From Gnetum montanum (Eukaryota; Streptophyta; Gnetopsida; Gnetales; Gnetaceae), in contig MNCI01003412.1 in the NCBI GenBank assembly GCA_015680685.1, positions 338,824 to 402,823 on the forward strand: DNA of 64,000 nucleotides, in the 5' to 3' direction. Within the stretch, counting starts at the first letter, position 1. The number at the start of each line of letters is the position of its first letter. The notes below the pieces were generated by a model, which saw nothing but the letters and a program-made list of their open reading frames with translations, did not search any database and had not been told where the DNA came from. The translations under genes and the position numbers were made by a program. Positions 34,972 through 48,217 of the stretch are shown in pieces.

Positions 34972-37900
34972 TCACATAATTCCTATAGGTGGAGACTCTT
35001 GTGGCTCTAATGGTCCTTCATCATGTCCTGGTGTTGTTGGAGGTTGAGGTTATTCTGTTGTTGTTAGTAAAAATTTTAAAGCATCTAGGAGTACCTTCAT
35101 CTTCTCATCTTTACTCCATGGATTATAAAAAGTCTAGGCTACTTCACCTAGATGTGCTAGTATTAGAATATCCCATGGGCATGGTAGCATTGGGAAAATC
35201 TCCTTTACATTGGTAAACAAGGTTGCAAATTGTTTATGTTCAATGTTGAATGTATGAATAATGTTAAACTACTCCTAGTAGTTACGTATTCTCCTTGCCA
35301 AGTTCTTAGCAATGGATCTCTAATCAATGAATTTAATCTTGAAAACCTTAAGGTTCAAGTTAGCCATCTCCAAATTTTTCTTAGTCTCCTTATGGAGCTT
35401 AAACTTTGTCTCATAAAGAAGGTAAGAGCTATTCACCTATATTTCCAATTTATTCCTAGGTATCCCTATAGTCAGCATTGCCAAGTTTGCATAATAGAGG
35501 CTAGTAAGCTCCATATATTCAGTCATCTCCTTGATTTGTAACTCTTTTATATAGATCTCTCCTTTGTTCTATGCATTGAGTCCATCAAATATGGGCTCAC
35601 ATGCATTGCCTCTTTATTAGAGTTTCTAGATGGCCTCATTTACCTTAGCCTTGGCAAACTTAAATTCTTTCTCATTAACCTCCTTAAGCATTCTAACCTA
35701 GACCCTATAGTGATTATTCACTCTTTCATACTTCAGGGTTTCATTCTTCTAGGCATTGATATCAATAGCATTTTTCTAGCAAAGGATCCAAAGCTCTTCC
35801 ATTGAGAGGTTTCTATTCTCTATAGTCAACCTCCTTAGATCCAAGTTTATCTTGACAAATTGTTCCTACTAATAGTAAATATATTCTACCATATATTCTT
35901 TCTTCTACTTGGCATTACATAGGCAATGATTATCATGAGTGAGCACCAATTACTCCTTGTGTACCTAAGAAAGATCATGGTTAGTGTTTTTAGCCATGGC
36001 CTTTTTTAGTTATGCCTTGGAGATCATCATTTCCTTCGCATTTTTGACCTCTTGGTTTTTTTGTTAAAGTTACTCAAAAGCTAAATCTATTATTAACTCT
36101 AGCTTGAGAATTGATAGATTAGAGAAAAAAGCTCCTAATTCTACATTCTTAATGGCCAACCATCAATTACTAGTGGTGGCCTCCTCAAGTTACACATTGG
36201 CAATTACTAATTTGTCCTACATCTTTAGTAGCTACAACTAGATTGCTGATATTTTCTGGGAGATTACATATCTCTAGAAGTGATTACCTAGCTTCCAACA
36301 ATCATTCCAACACTTCTTCATGTTGGGTAACACTCATCCATCTACTCCCTACTCCTACTAATGCATGTGTGTCTACCATGGCAAGAATGTTAGGTACATA
36401 TGTAGTAGAAGTATTTAATGCTTCACCAACTTAGTTTACCACCACCTCTACCACTATATCTTGGCCCTTATCTGGCATGACTAGGACTATCACTCCTTCT
36501 CCTTCTTCCAACATGACAAAGAAGGCTATCACATTTCTAGAGATTTTAAATAACACTTATCCTAGGATGAACACAATAACTTTTCTGGTACTAGGATTTT
36601 GAATGAATGGGTTCATGATGTCTTTGAGCTAAGAATAGTAGTGTCATCTCACTCTCTAGTCAGTTGATGTTCCTTGTGACCTCATTCAAATAAATCATGG
36701 TTGGATGACACATGGACAATTCTCCACCATTTCTAGAGGCTTATTGCTATTGAAGCTATCACTCTCTAAGTTTTCTAAGGTGTTCAAAAACTACAAGCAT
36801 CTCTAGTATTGTTTCTAGTTTTATAGGTGGTGGTGGTGGTGGTTTTCCCTCTCCTTGTAGCTTGGTAGAAACTTTTTCTTTTGTCATCTCTTACCATAAT
36901 GTGATAGGAGTGCAGCAAAACAATTCATTAGAATAGCAAGCTAATCCTCCCCTCTTACAAAGTTTTCTAATAGAGCATGGAAAGGAAAGTATCTTCCTAC
37001 TTTTCTTATTCTCCTTAAAACATTTTTCTATTTTAAGGAAGATTAGTTACTGCAAGTTAATGAGATATTTTCTACTTAAAGCCATACACACCTTAGTAGA
37101 GAAGGTAGTCACCTTACTTAGCCTCATCATTGGATTAAGATGATAGAACATAATTTTGAATTAAGAACTCTCTACCTAAGTTAGAACATTATACTTCTTA
37201 CAATTCATTGCATAGCATCACTAGATCCATTCCTTCTTAGCCTCTAGATTTGCCAATGTGGATATTTTTACTAGCTTTGTCCCAATCTTTGGCAAGTTGA
37301 GAGCTTCTACAATGGCATCAATTGAGTAGGAGATGGTGATGTCTTTAATTTTAACTGAGGGATCTACTTATCAATTTTTCTAGAAGAGGTAGATCTCTCT
37401 TATGTATCATTTTCCATTGATGGATAGAATGGATCATAAAAAAGACCCTTGTAACTATGATCAAACCTCTTCTAATTCTAGTCTAGAAATGATCTAAAGT
37501 TTAGCTCCTATAGGATGAAGCTTTAGATCTCCCTTGTCTAGATCTTTTCCAGGTAGAATTTTGTAAATGTGACCTCCAAGTTAGGTGTTGGTCTCAAGAT
37601 CTCATTCTGCTTGAATTAGCATATCTCTACAATAGGAATCTACCTAATTGATTCCACCTTAGGATCCTCTCATACGGGCATGGTAGCATGTGTAGCTTTG
37701 GCTACTTATTCTTGGGATTATTGAATTTATTATTATTATTGTTGGGTCCTTTCTCCTTGAGTTTGCTTCTCCCTAGGCTACAATGATCCTGCTACTTGTG
37801 TTTCTTTTTTGGATGCTATCTACGATCCCAAAACATACCCCAAGATTACCTTTAAGGCATAACCTTTATTCACTTTATATAGCTTCCTTGTTGGATCAAG

Positions 37901-38290
37901 TCATGTTCCCTTGGTTAGATGTTATAATTTTATCATTAAGTTTTTATTTAATAATTAAAAAATTATGATATTATTTTATTATTATAATTTCCATGCTAAC
38001 AGAGTTTGATTGGTGATATTAACTCTTGTTATCATTAATTTAATATTATTTTAATATCTTATTCATGATAGTTAGAAAACGTTTCTATGAAAAACTTAGT
38101 TTTGATGTATCCATGACATAAAGCATACCTCCAATAGATTGAGGATCAAAGAATTGGTGAATTTGAGTACGAAGTTTAAAAGTTAGAACTCTTAGAAGAT
38201 TCTTGGGCTCTAAAAAATGGAAAAAAAGTCCTTTGGCGTTTAGAAGAAATGATGAACATGAGCTAAGTGTCACACATATATATAGTATTT
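34972..38290 (-). pseudogene. Unidentified gene-like cargo: Gln-rich, coiled-coil protein, broken mainly by TAG/TAA
   Basis: Not recognised as a known family. On the minus strand, three long frame segments join end to end: about 37900-37340 (basic start 'LDPTRKLYKVNKGYALK', then a Gln-rich stretch around 37745-37690), about 37370-36950 ('SIDAIVEALNLPKIG', 'KVTTFSTKVCMAL'), and about 36600-34972. The last 363 codons (36060-34972) look helical and charged ('MLKEVNEKEFKFAKAKVNEA') and end in a proline-rich tail ('PQPPTTPGHDEGPLEPQ'). In that stretch I count 19 stops: 14 TAG, 5 TAA, no TGA. Upstream is a TATA-like box (38275-38285) and a possible exon plus intron (GT at 38128, AG at 37910). Position between integrase and 3' LTR is where envelope-like frames sit in Athila relatives; captured host gene is the alternative. 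Confidence 0.55.
38275..38285 (-). promoter_or_regulatory. TATA-like box upstream of the cargo gene
   Basis: The minus strand reads CTATATATATG about 150 bp before a plausible 5' splice site (GGAG|GTATGC at 38128). Just upstream (38296-38365) are two ggatgcRtc repeats. The only ATG of the putative first exon (38259) is very close to this box, so the start site is uncertain. Confidence 0.35.
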
Positions 38291-40149
38291 TTATCAGGTG
38301 TTGATGGGGATGCGTCAACGGGGTTTCATCAACTCATCCCACTACATTAACAGGGATGCATCGATGCAACTATTAGTAGCTTTATTTTTCCCTTGGAAAA
38401 TTAAGAAATTTCAGGCAAGTTTGAGATTGAAACAAGAGAAAAATGAAATCCAAAAAGATGTAGAATCATAGAAACAACATGAAAGAGGGTATGTTTTAGC
38501 AAATAGAAGTAATTAAAGCACATGGGATGAGTTTTTGAAGAATATTTCAATGTCAAAATAGAGTAAAAATAGGATGTTATAAGTCTATCATGACGACTAA
38601 ACTATGGTTAGGAAATTTAACTTAAAGAAAACCAAAAGAGATACAAGTGGATCCACCCCAAAGAAAGCATATGTCTAATAAGCCCTTGTATATTTGCATC
38701 ACAAGGCATTCATACACACCAAGGATGATGAATGGTTGTTTAAGGATAAATTCCATACCTATATGAGGAATTATCTTTAAATTATTCCTACTAGCAAACA
38801 AAATTATCAATTTATCATGGAAGAAGGCAGTGATCATAGAGATGATGTAGTGAATAAATGGTAGATAGAGAATACTGGACAAGTTATCTGCATCCTGGTT
38901 ACATAAAATTCTTGGTGAATTATGTGATTACGATTATCAAATACATGTCTATTTTAGGTCTAGACCAAGTCCATATTGATTATAGTGATCTTTCATTGAC
39001 ATATTTCTTCTCTTCTCCCATCAAGAATCAATGGAAACTACAAAGGACAATCATCACTCTAAGAGAAGAGAAGAAAGTAGGTAGGGCCTTAGTTAGAGGG
39101 GTGCCATCAAGCATGGGTAACATGTCTTTTTAGTCCCATAACTAGTGATTATATCCCATGATATTGTCTAAGGGATGTGCTTTAAATTCTTGTGTTGTGT
39201 TTTTTTTTTTATGGGAACCATACAATGTAAAGACATGCTTCCTTTTATGGTTGATAGTAGGAATGATGATAGACCAATGAACAATCATAGAACTATAGAA
39301 GGAAGTTGAGACAAGAATACATCGAATCCCCTTAAGATCATACTCTTTTCAATTTCCACTTAGTCCTTTCCTAGTTTGTTGGATAACAAGATCACATGTT
39401 GCTTTTTAGTTATAATATAAAAGAACCTTCATGATCCCATGATGCAAACTCCCCATGGAACAAATGAAATGGGTAGATGGCATGAACTAACTACCTAATA
39501 CCATAAGAAAACTTATAAACTATTAGTAGAGAGCATAATCCAAGGAAAATTTTGGCCTTTTGTAAATCAATCAAAATCTTGATAGCTACATTCAAACATT
39601 TCAAAAATTTCATAGTAGTAATGTAACATGAATCCAAGATTTCAAATAATAATAAATGAAAAAAACAAAAAAATAAGAAAGAAAGGGAAAAGATATAAAA
39701 TAATTAATAAAATATTTTTTAAAGATGAAAAACATATAAATAACATTACGAAACAAAAAAATCATGTATCCTTATCAAGATTTATGGTATATGGATATCT
39801 CCCTCATGACTAAATTGAAGGGAGGAGATTTACAAAATAGAGCATGCTTGTTCTTGATTAGAGGTGTTAGTATTATTGTTAGTTACTAGGGATTCCATAA
39901 ATGGTTTGAGTTCTTGGACATTGAATAACATGTATTTGTGAGGGCTTGTTGAATGGTAAATTATGAAAGCCCTAAAAGGAAAATTTAAGTGGATTATTTA
40001 AGATCCTCTCCATAATGTTTAGAACTTGCTTCATTGAGGCACATGCATGGGATTCCAAGGAAAACCTTATTCCCTGGTTTGAATGTAACTTTTCTTATTC
40101 ATGCATCATGACATTATTTATTAAGTATCTTGTGCACTTCATTCATCCT
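38291..40149 (-). other. 3' spacer of the minus-strand Athila-like element
   Basis: No protein recognised. Homology with the sister element's 3' region is clear at 39050-39180 (matching about 56157-56290, sharing 'gacatgttacccatgc' and 'ctctaactaaggccct' on the minus strand) and near 39420-39470 (matching about 55830-55870). It marks where cargo was added relative to the sister: between roughly 34860 and 38900-39050. Confidence 0.55.
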
Positions 40150-40960
40150 GAATCCTAATCTTAGATTTTCATCTACCACATTGACCACGCGAATCATTAT
40201 TTCCATGCTAGGTTAATATCTATATCAAGTTTATAGGCCATTGTAAGTGTATGAAGTTTAGTTTGAATTGGAAGTTTTGGTAACTTTCTATACACCAACT
40301 CATAGGAAGAGTAGCATATAGGAAGTTTTCATATTGAGAAATATGCCCAAGGACATCATTGAGCTTGATGCTCCAATATTTCCTATATCTACTTATGGTT
40401 CGTATTAAATACCTATGATTTCCTTATAGGTGACCTCTACTTGATTGTTAGCTTAGGTGTGATAAGTTGTTGTGAGTTTATGTTATGCCTCTAAGTGTTG
40501 CATTAACTTGCTAAAAGTAGAACTCATGAAATGTGTTTTGTTGTCTAAAAGTAGTGATCTAGGTATACCAAATCTATTTATCCCCTACTATTGAAAAATC
40601 AAGTTGCAATGGTAGAAGTACAATCAGATACTATTGTAGCTTTAGCCCACTTGGTACAATAGTCAACTACAACTATAATTTAGGATTTCTTATTGGACAT
40701 GAGAGTGAAGGGTTCCATGAAGTCAATGCCCCAAAATTCAAAATGCTCTAGTGGTTGAATACACTGTTTGGATCCTTCCATTCAGGTGACCATTCCTCCA
40801 TCTCATTGAAACCCTTCACAAGAAAGATTATTGGCCAAAAGTATTCTACCATGATGATCTTTGTGATAGTCATCATTTCTGAGTAATGGCCCCCACAATA
40901 ACCTCATAAGTGTTCTAAAGAACTTGCAACTAATCTACATCAAGTACACACCATCATACT
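40150..40960 (-). pseudogene. pol: Decayed Athila-like integrase
   Basis: The minus strand at about 40785-40570 reads 'QPLEHFEFWGIDFMEPFTL', then 'VVVDYCTKWAKATIV'. These match the integrase core start (WGIDFMGP) and the first catalytic Asp context (VDYxTKW). Downstream pieces are broken by stops. The core in the sister element is at 54590-54860. Confidence 0.72.
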
Positions 40961-41059
40961 AAACCATTAGCCTAAATCTTGTAGAGGTTGCCTTTGATAT
41001 CCATGTAATTTTTGACCTAGTGAAGAAACTATTACTACTTCCTATGATCCCATTCTATA

Positions 41060-42330
41060 GAAGTCTCCTATGTGAGTAGATATGAGAGGAACTCATCATA
41101 TGAATTAGTTACTCTTGATGCTTGAATTTTAATGGACTTGGCAAAGAGTAGTTTATGTAGAAATTGACCAGATAGTGGTTCTTCATCCTCACTACTATCC
41201 CATCGCAATAGAGAAAATTGATCTACAACTATATTCTTGATTATTTTTCTATCCATCATTGTAAGTTCAAATTCTTGTAAAATCATCAACCATCATAGAA
41301 TTGAGATTTCTACGAACTTCTACTTCCAAGGCATAGTTAGATGCATCTATCATTATATGAAATGGTTTGGACCAATCTAGGGTACGTAGAATTATGGTTT
41401 CTATAGGCTTCTTCTTTAAGTACTAGAATGCTTATTTGCATTCCTTGGTCCATTCAAAGACTACATCTTTTTTTGGTAAGCTCTCTTAGTAATTTAGCAA
41501 TTTTAGAGAAATTCTTGATGAAGCATCTATAATAACTAGTATGATAAAGAAATGACCTCATATCTTTAATAGTTTGAGATTTCCTAGTTATTTCTTGGAT
41601 GACCCTTATTTTCTCAAGGTTCATCTCTATTACATTTCCTAAAACTCTATGCACTAAGACAATGTCATCTCTTACCATTAAGTGGCTCTTCTACCAATTG
41701 AGCTACAAGTTTGTTTCTACACATCTTTTAAGTACTTGCTCAAGATGATCTAATGCCTATTCAAATTCAATAGCATAGGTGGATAATTCATTCATGAACA
41801 CTTCCATACCACTACCAATCTACTACTAAAAGATGCTTAGGACTAGGTATTAAAAAGTTCCATGAGATTGCTAAGGCCAAAGGGTACATTTTTAATTTTT
41901 AGAAGTTCTAAAAGGACTTGTAAAACTTGTTTTGGCCTAGTCTTCTAGTGCACTTTTGATTTGGTTGTAGCCACTATATCCATCTAGAAAACTAGAGTAA
42001 TGGTACCTTGCAATTGTATCTAATACTTGGTCTACAAATAGCAATAGAAAATGATCTTTAAAAGTGGCCATGTTCAACAACCTAAAGTCTGTACAGACTC
42101 TCCATTGTCCTTCATTATTTGGTATAATAAAGAGTTAGCTTACCCACTCACTATCTACCTCCAAATAGATGAATCATGCTTTAAGAAGTTTTTCAACTTT
42201 CTCTTTGACAACTTGTTTCAGGTTGGGATTCAAACTTCTCTATCGCTACCTCTTTGGTTTGAAGGTGGAGTCTGTATAGATCCAATGCTTGCATATGCAT
42301 GTATTTATTCTGATTAATTCACCATATGTC
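41060..42330 (-). pseudogene. pol: Decayed Athila-like RT and RNase H
   Basis: Minus-strand 41678-41454 gives 'LVHRVLGNVIEMNLEKIRVI' and 'IKDMRSFLYHTSYYRCFIKN', the end of RT and the connection. 41289-41068 gives 'LQEFELTMMDRKIIKNIVVD' followed by an 'EDEEPLSGQF' block, the RNase H end and linker typical of the group. The RT palm between about 42110 and 41700 is recognisable only in fragments. Confidence 0.75.
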
Positions 42331-42724
42331 TAGGTAAAATTAATTGGTCCTTTGTTTAAACTTTTAGTAGCTTCCCTTTCTCTTCTTTGCTAAGATTGGC
42401 ATTAATAATTACTAGCTTACCATTATTAAGAAATACATATTCTAGAGTTGTTGGTAAAGATGTTAGTTCAAGGTGTTTCTATTTAAAGTTTTCAACTATC
42501 TTTAACTTTCCCCAATCCATTTCTACTTCTTTATAGAAGAGTTGGTTCTGAATTCACTCCATTTTATCCATCTTATCAATATAAGCACTTGTGAGAAACT
42601 AAACTAGTTCCATGCACATTATTGAATCAAAGTTGTCGTATGTGATCAATTACTAGACACCTTTCTATCTGGTGACTACTACATCTAGGCACCTTTAAAT
42701 ATCTAAATTTTTGGCATACTTCTT

Positions 42725-43170
42725 TCATGTTATGATGGAAATGCTCTTTATGGTGGATATTTTCAGTGCACAATGGCATCTTGTGTTGCTATACACGATG
42801 CATGACATCCTCTTGTTCTCTAATTTTCCAAATTCATTTTCCTTGGAAATATCCAAGGAAAGGTCTTTGATTCCTAACTTGTCATCAATCGTACTAAGCC
42901 AAGCCCTTTCCATGATAATAAGAAAGTTTTCCTTACAATTGTTCACATGGTTACTAGAAAATCTTCTAGATATGATCATCCATAAATAGTGGTTGCAATG
43001 TCCTCTATCAATTTAAAGGAAACAATAATGGATTAATCAGAAATCTCTAACCTAATCTTATATTTCTTTAGTGAAGGTAGGCTCCAAGTTTTTTACATTT
43101 CTTGTAAGATAAGTTTACCCTAGAAACTAAGTCTAGTATAGCTTTATATGGTTTATTTTGTGCAATTTGT
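42725..43170 (-). pseudogene. Decayed Athila-like protease
   Basis: The minus strand contains 'AILDLVSRVNL' (about 43140), where sister copies have LLDSSSxVNL, then 'NFLIIMERAWLSTIDDKLGI' (about 42930), matching FPIIMGRAWLSTIDAxLGI. The active-site motif is lost. Confidence 0.75.
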
Positions 43171-43399
43171 AAGTAAGTGGATTTCTAAGATTATATCTTT
43201 TCCTAGGAAGGATTCCTACCTTAATCTAGTCAATAACTACATGTGTTAACATGATAGTATGCACGTTTTGGTATCTTTGATTGAAGGTATCTTGGTAGTA
43301 ATTTTTGAGTATCTTGTGAAGGATGAGTAGCCACATATGCCTACAAGGGTTTAGGTGGACTTTTCAATCTAAATAAAGATTTTTTCTTAGCTTTACACT

Positions 43400-45110
43400 T
43401 AGAACCATTCAAATTCTAATCTGATTGTAAGTTCATAGTCCTCACAGCATTTCATTACTCAGGCTATGATGAGATTTTCCCTTGCATAGGTAGTGTAGGT
43501 GATAAGGGAATAGAAGTGAAAGATGCAAGATGAGATGGTAAATAATAAAAAAGATAAGTGACAAAATATTTGGCTTACAGAGTAGGCATTTTGTGATATT
43601 CAAGGAGATAATAGTAATGGGAGAAGGACTTATGACTTGCAAAGTGATGATGAGATATAGGTTGTTGGACAATATACCCATATGGGTCCAATTAATGATA
43701 AGGACATTGCTACCTTGGTGGCATCCCCCATGACTGTGGGTTTTGCCATTAATGATAATGTTCCCGTAGTTAAGGTAGTGCTTCACTTCAATAATATTAT
43801 GGTTGGTGGAGTTGTTGTCAATAACTATCTTATGAATAAGATAATCTCCTAGGTGGTTGCCTTTTTCTAAACTTCAGATTTAAATCATACACTCCATATT
43901 CTTATAAGTGTGATAATACATGACAACATCCTTTAGGATGTTCATATTAGCATATGTTACATCCTTCTTCATCTATTTTAGAGTCTAGAACCTCATCAAC
44001 TACTATAGCCTTGCCTTTTTTTTTGTTGATAACAGTCTTTGCATGTACCTTTTCTTCTACTTCTGTTCCTATCTTGGTTCCCCTACTCTATTTTTTGTTT
44101 CTTCACAATCTTTAAAGTGTTTTGAGACTTCTCATCAAAGGAGTCCAATATTTTTTCCATCTTGGTTAATATTTCTATAACAAATATTTGGATTGCCAAG
44201 ATTTTCCTTTATACCACTTTTTCTAGTGATGGTTCCTTCTCAAAATTACAAAAATGTACCTCCCTTTTGTGAGTGAAGAGATCTTTGTTATACTCTTCTA
44301 CACTTTCTCTCTTTTTAAGTTCTCCCTCTTCATTGGACACTTACTTAATGAGCCTTTGAATATGATGGATTCTCATTTCTGACAATATCCATTCAGCATA
44401 AACTCCAAGGGTCTCTCTGGTTTTATTTCAAAGCCCATCTATTATTTGGCAAAGCTATTTATTTCAAGAAAAACCATGGCCTAGGCAACAATGCAAAATA
44501 GAGTAATACTTGCCCAAGGTTATATTAAGGAATTCATGATTACCTTGTATCCACCCTTGAATTTGTTCCCTCAAGTTGGACACCATGGAGTACATTTGAT
44601 ACTTATCATTAAATAGCTCCAACATTATACTCCATTTGCAAATAGATTCTAGCTCCAAGAACCAGTACCAACTTATAGCTTCTTTGATAAGTATCCTAGG
44701 GAATAGTTTGAGTTTCTACAACTCATTTTCAATATTTTTCAAGGCATAGGCATCATGGAAGGCTTGGAAATGATGTTGTGGATCTACATTATACCCTCCT
44801 TCAAACTTAGAGATGTTTTTCATATCAAGTCATTTGATTTCACTATTCCTTTAATGCCTTGTAGGAATATGAACTGCTTCTAAAATATTGATCATGCTTT
44901 TTGTAGCAAGCAGTGGTTCATCATCGATCATGTGACATGTTATGCCTTCTCTCTTGATGATACTCCTCTCCCACTTATTGTTGACTATGCTTGTTTCTTC
45001 CATACCTACAATGGGATATTCAATCATCTCCATCTTGGTCTTGATTATTCTTCTTCTATTTGGTCATGGTCACTCCTGTTAGAGTTTGACGATGAGGAGG
45101 ATGATAAACA
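43400..45110 (-). pseudogene. gag: Decayed Athila-like gag
   Basis: Minus-strand 44658-44464 reads 'ELESICKWSIMLELFNDKYQ' and 'IQGWIQGNHEFLNITLGKYY', collinear with ESIRRWSTMxELFNDxYQ in the two sister elements. Upstream, 'DDEPLLATKSMINILEA' (about 44910) matches DEPLLTTRSMLDI. Later gag/linker text at about 43786-43442 is fragmentary. Confidence 0.8.
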
Positions 45111-45862
45111 TGAAGGGCTAGAAGAGTGATGTTGACTTGCCCTTCTCCTTTGATCCCTTGATTGTTCTTTTAACAAATGGTTTGGAGACCTTGGCCTTGA
45201 GCTTTCTCTAGGTCTAGAACAAGTTTTATTTTCATCCTAATTATCCATTAAAGTATATTATAACTATTGGTGAGTTGTATCTTTCTCATTCACAGGAGGA
45301 GGACCTTGGTGTTAAACTTACCATGATAGAAATTCTAGGCCTCCTTTTATGATTATAAAAAGAGTAGGATTTAGACTTATTTATAGTTGGAGGATTCATT
45401 GTATGCCTCCATTCATTGATCTTTCTTATGCTATAACTCTATTAGCTAATACTCTCTTGTGAGGTGCTTTGTTAGATGGTAATTTGGGCCTACTGGTTCA
45501 AGTTCCAATCTCATAAGAGTTGTCATGAGCATTGCAAGAATAGAATAAATAGGAGGTAACATAATTACCCTCTAGTATAGTTGTTCATCTTGATAGAGGA
45601 TGAAGTCAAAGCTTTGATAATAGGGATCTAGATATGCATAGACAACCTTGAGTTATCAAGGTACCTCTCCAACATTCCTTCTAGTCATCAATAGGTGGTG
45701 GTGAATCATTTCTATAAGAAGAAGTCATTTTACTCATTTTTGATATTGTGTGCCTTGATAAAATATTATTATTATTTTTCTAAAAGATAATATGTTATTT
45801 CATTTTATAATAACTTGGTATGATTTTACTATCTAATCGTACTTAATGTACTTAGCTAAAAT

Positions 45863-45884
45863 GAATTCTCGATAATGGCACAAA
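45863..45884 (-). other. Primer-binding site, decayed Asp-tRNA type
   Basis: The minus strand reads TTTGTGCCATTATCGAGAAT directly after the LTR. It aligns with TTAGCGCCATTGCTAGGGAC of the sister at 49236, with transition-type differences. Confidence 0.6.
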
Positions 45885-46754
45885 TGATGAGCAGCACGTA
45901 CTCTCTACACCTAACCATATCAATGACTAGTGTATATGCATGATTTGATGAAATTCTATGGACTATGTTTTACCTAAGTGGCTTATATTCTTAAATGGTA
46001 AAAGATGTGGTTATTATTCATTACCTTTCCAATCATCACTTATGTTCACTCATATGGTTAAGTGTGATTGACGTGTAGGATATTTATTTTTATACTTTTT
46101 ATTATTTATAGTATTTTCAAAATGATTACATAAGTGAAGGTTTAATATTTAACTTAACTAATTAATTAAATAAAATATCCTAAATGTGGAACATTCATTT
46201 CTACTTTTTGTACACATCATGAATGTATATTAACACTACTAAGTTACTAAGTGTCTACTACTGGGCAAACCAAGTATCCACTATTGGGATTACCAAGTGT
46301 TAATATATTATGCTTGAAGTGATCACACTCACATTAATTACAAATTATAATAACAAATATTTAATAAGAAGAAATGAAATTGTATTCAAAGTAAATTACT
46401 AAAAAGTGCTGCAATCAATGGAAGAAAATAGCTCCAAATGTATCCAAGTGTTGCAATCAATGGAAGAAATCTCAATTTTATTATTGTTCATGAAACTATG
46501 TCCAAGTACATGTTGCACTTGAATAAAATGTTGTATAATCATTTTGATCCATGTTGTGGGTAGTTAGAGGGAAATGTTTTCTAACTTCTATAGAAAGAAA
46601 CTGCAAGAGTTCAGCTAAGGAAATAACCTAATGGTTTATATAAGCAATGATTACATTTGCATCAATGTACCTGCATCAACACATCTTGAGATACATCAAC
46701 ATAGCTACATTGACAAGCATGCATAAATGCATTCACCCTATTGACATTTCATAA
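45885..46754 (-). repeat. 5' LTR of the minus-strand Athila-like element
   Basis: TGATGAG at 45885; the opposite end is ATTTCATAA at 46754, where the sister LTR end has TTTCATCA. Strong but diverged match to 33901-34764. The target duplication catag follows. Confidence 0.85.
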
Positions 46755-46759
46755 CATAG

Positions 46760-48212
46760 TATGAAATGCAAATGCAATATCATAATTATCCTAGAAATTA
46801 CTTCTTGCTATTGTAGCAAAGATCATAGTATGAGATGTGGTTGACATTTTAGTATAGTTTTGATAGGTATGAGCTCTAGGAACCTAAACCTACTGATACC
46901 TTGTGAAACCTATTTTTCTAATTTATATGAGATATCGAAATCTCTTATTTTCAATCTATGTTAGTTGCCAAGTTCATGGATAAAATTACTCTACATTATC
47001 TATTAAATTATTAGATTCTTTTTTTATGTTGGATTGTAAGCTACTATGAGATAAATACTTTTCATTGATTGTCAAGTTAAGGATTGACTTGAGTACCTCT
47101 AAACATGCAAGTTATTCTAGTAGCAACCTTATGAATTATTCAAGTAGCTAGATATTAGGATGTTATCAATGGATCCTCTAGTAAGGGTAAAAGAAGATGG
47201 GATTAATTAAACTGAAGACATATTAGTTGAGATGGAAGGATTTAAACCTAAAGTTTCTTCAGATAGTGATAGCTTTATAGTAATCCTAATATTTAGCAAG
47301 AAGACCTAAACATTTCCTTAGGTTGATAAACATATCATGATAATCAAGGAGATTCCACTAGGTTGCTAATACATTTGGTAAACACCTTATTCAAGTTAGG
47401 TTAATCCATTAGCTTGATAATGTTTCTAATTAATGAATACATAACTTTGCACTAATGTTTGAGGTTGCAACTTTGATCCCAACCTATTTATGCTTTGTTC
47501 TAGCAAAATCAAGTGTTATACTTATCTACTGAAAAAGTATTAACTCTTTCCTGCATGTACCCCATGTAGATAACTTAGGTGATGCTAAAACTAGGAATTA
47601 ACATGTTGAATATGATAAAGATTTAGAAGAGTTAATGAATATGATTTATATTATCTTTATTTTTTGAAACATAAATAGAATATGGAATTCTCCATATAGA
47701 AATTACATAATTTTTGATCGCATATGTGTCATTTGTAATTTCAACTATAGAAATTTTGTATCATGAAATTTGGCATTTAAGTCTCATGTGCAACACTTAT
47801 GGACATAATATGTAATTTAATTCAATGATGGTTTAAGTACATTTAATTAAATTATTAAACAACAATATAATTTATGTTTTCTCATGCCTCATTTGATTAA
47901 TGTAAAATTTTTAATTTCACTAAAAATTTTAAACTCAACTTTCCATGTCTAACAATAGATAGAAAATAATAGTCCCTGTATGCAAAATCTACCCTACCCA
48001 CTAAACATTTCTACTACATTTAGTCTTATTTCCCATGAAAATAGCATTGCTATGAATACTAAAAGTAAACTAGAAATATCAATTAAGCAACAAGATCAAA
48101 ATTATGTACAAGTCTTTCTATTATCAAAGTATAAAATGTCAAAATGTAAAATAATATTAAAAAATCTACTTAAACTACAAATAATGATCCAAAACAATAA
48201 ATATTAAATTCA
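46760..48212. other. Intervening AT-rich DNA, nothing recognised
   Basis: Between two independent LTR elements. No coding region, repeat or RNA gene could be supported on either strand. It continues on the far side of the next insertion at 58504, because the target duplication acatc flanks that element. Confidence 0.5.
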
Positions 48213-48217
48213 ACATC

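Larger units (their letters stand above)
33901..46754 (-). mobile_element. Athila-like gypsy element on the minus strand, with extra gene-like cargo
   Basis: LTRs 33901-34764 and 45885-46754 flanked by a perfect target duplication catag (33896-33900 and 46755-46759). On the minus strand: Asp-tRNA-type primer site, gag (about 45100-43400), protease (about 43170-42725), RT (about 42330-41380), RNase H (about 41400-41060), integrase (about 40960-40150), spacer, a ~3.3-kb cargo segment, polypurine tract and LTR. At 12.9 kb it is about 2.6 kb longer than its relative at 48218. Decay is heavier than in the others, so the insertion is older. Confidence 0.87.

Noticed and set aside
34989-35541. Plus-strand hydrophobic frames at 34989-35216 and 35230-35541
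   Set aside because: They are antisense to the long minus-strand cargo frame, whose composition and continuity are far more convincing.
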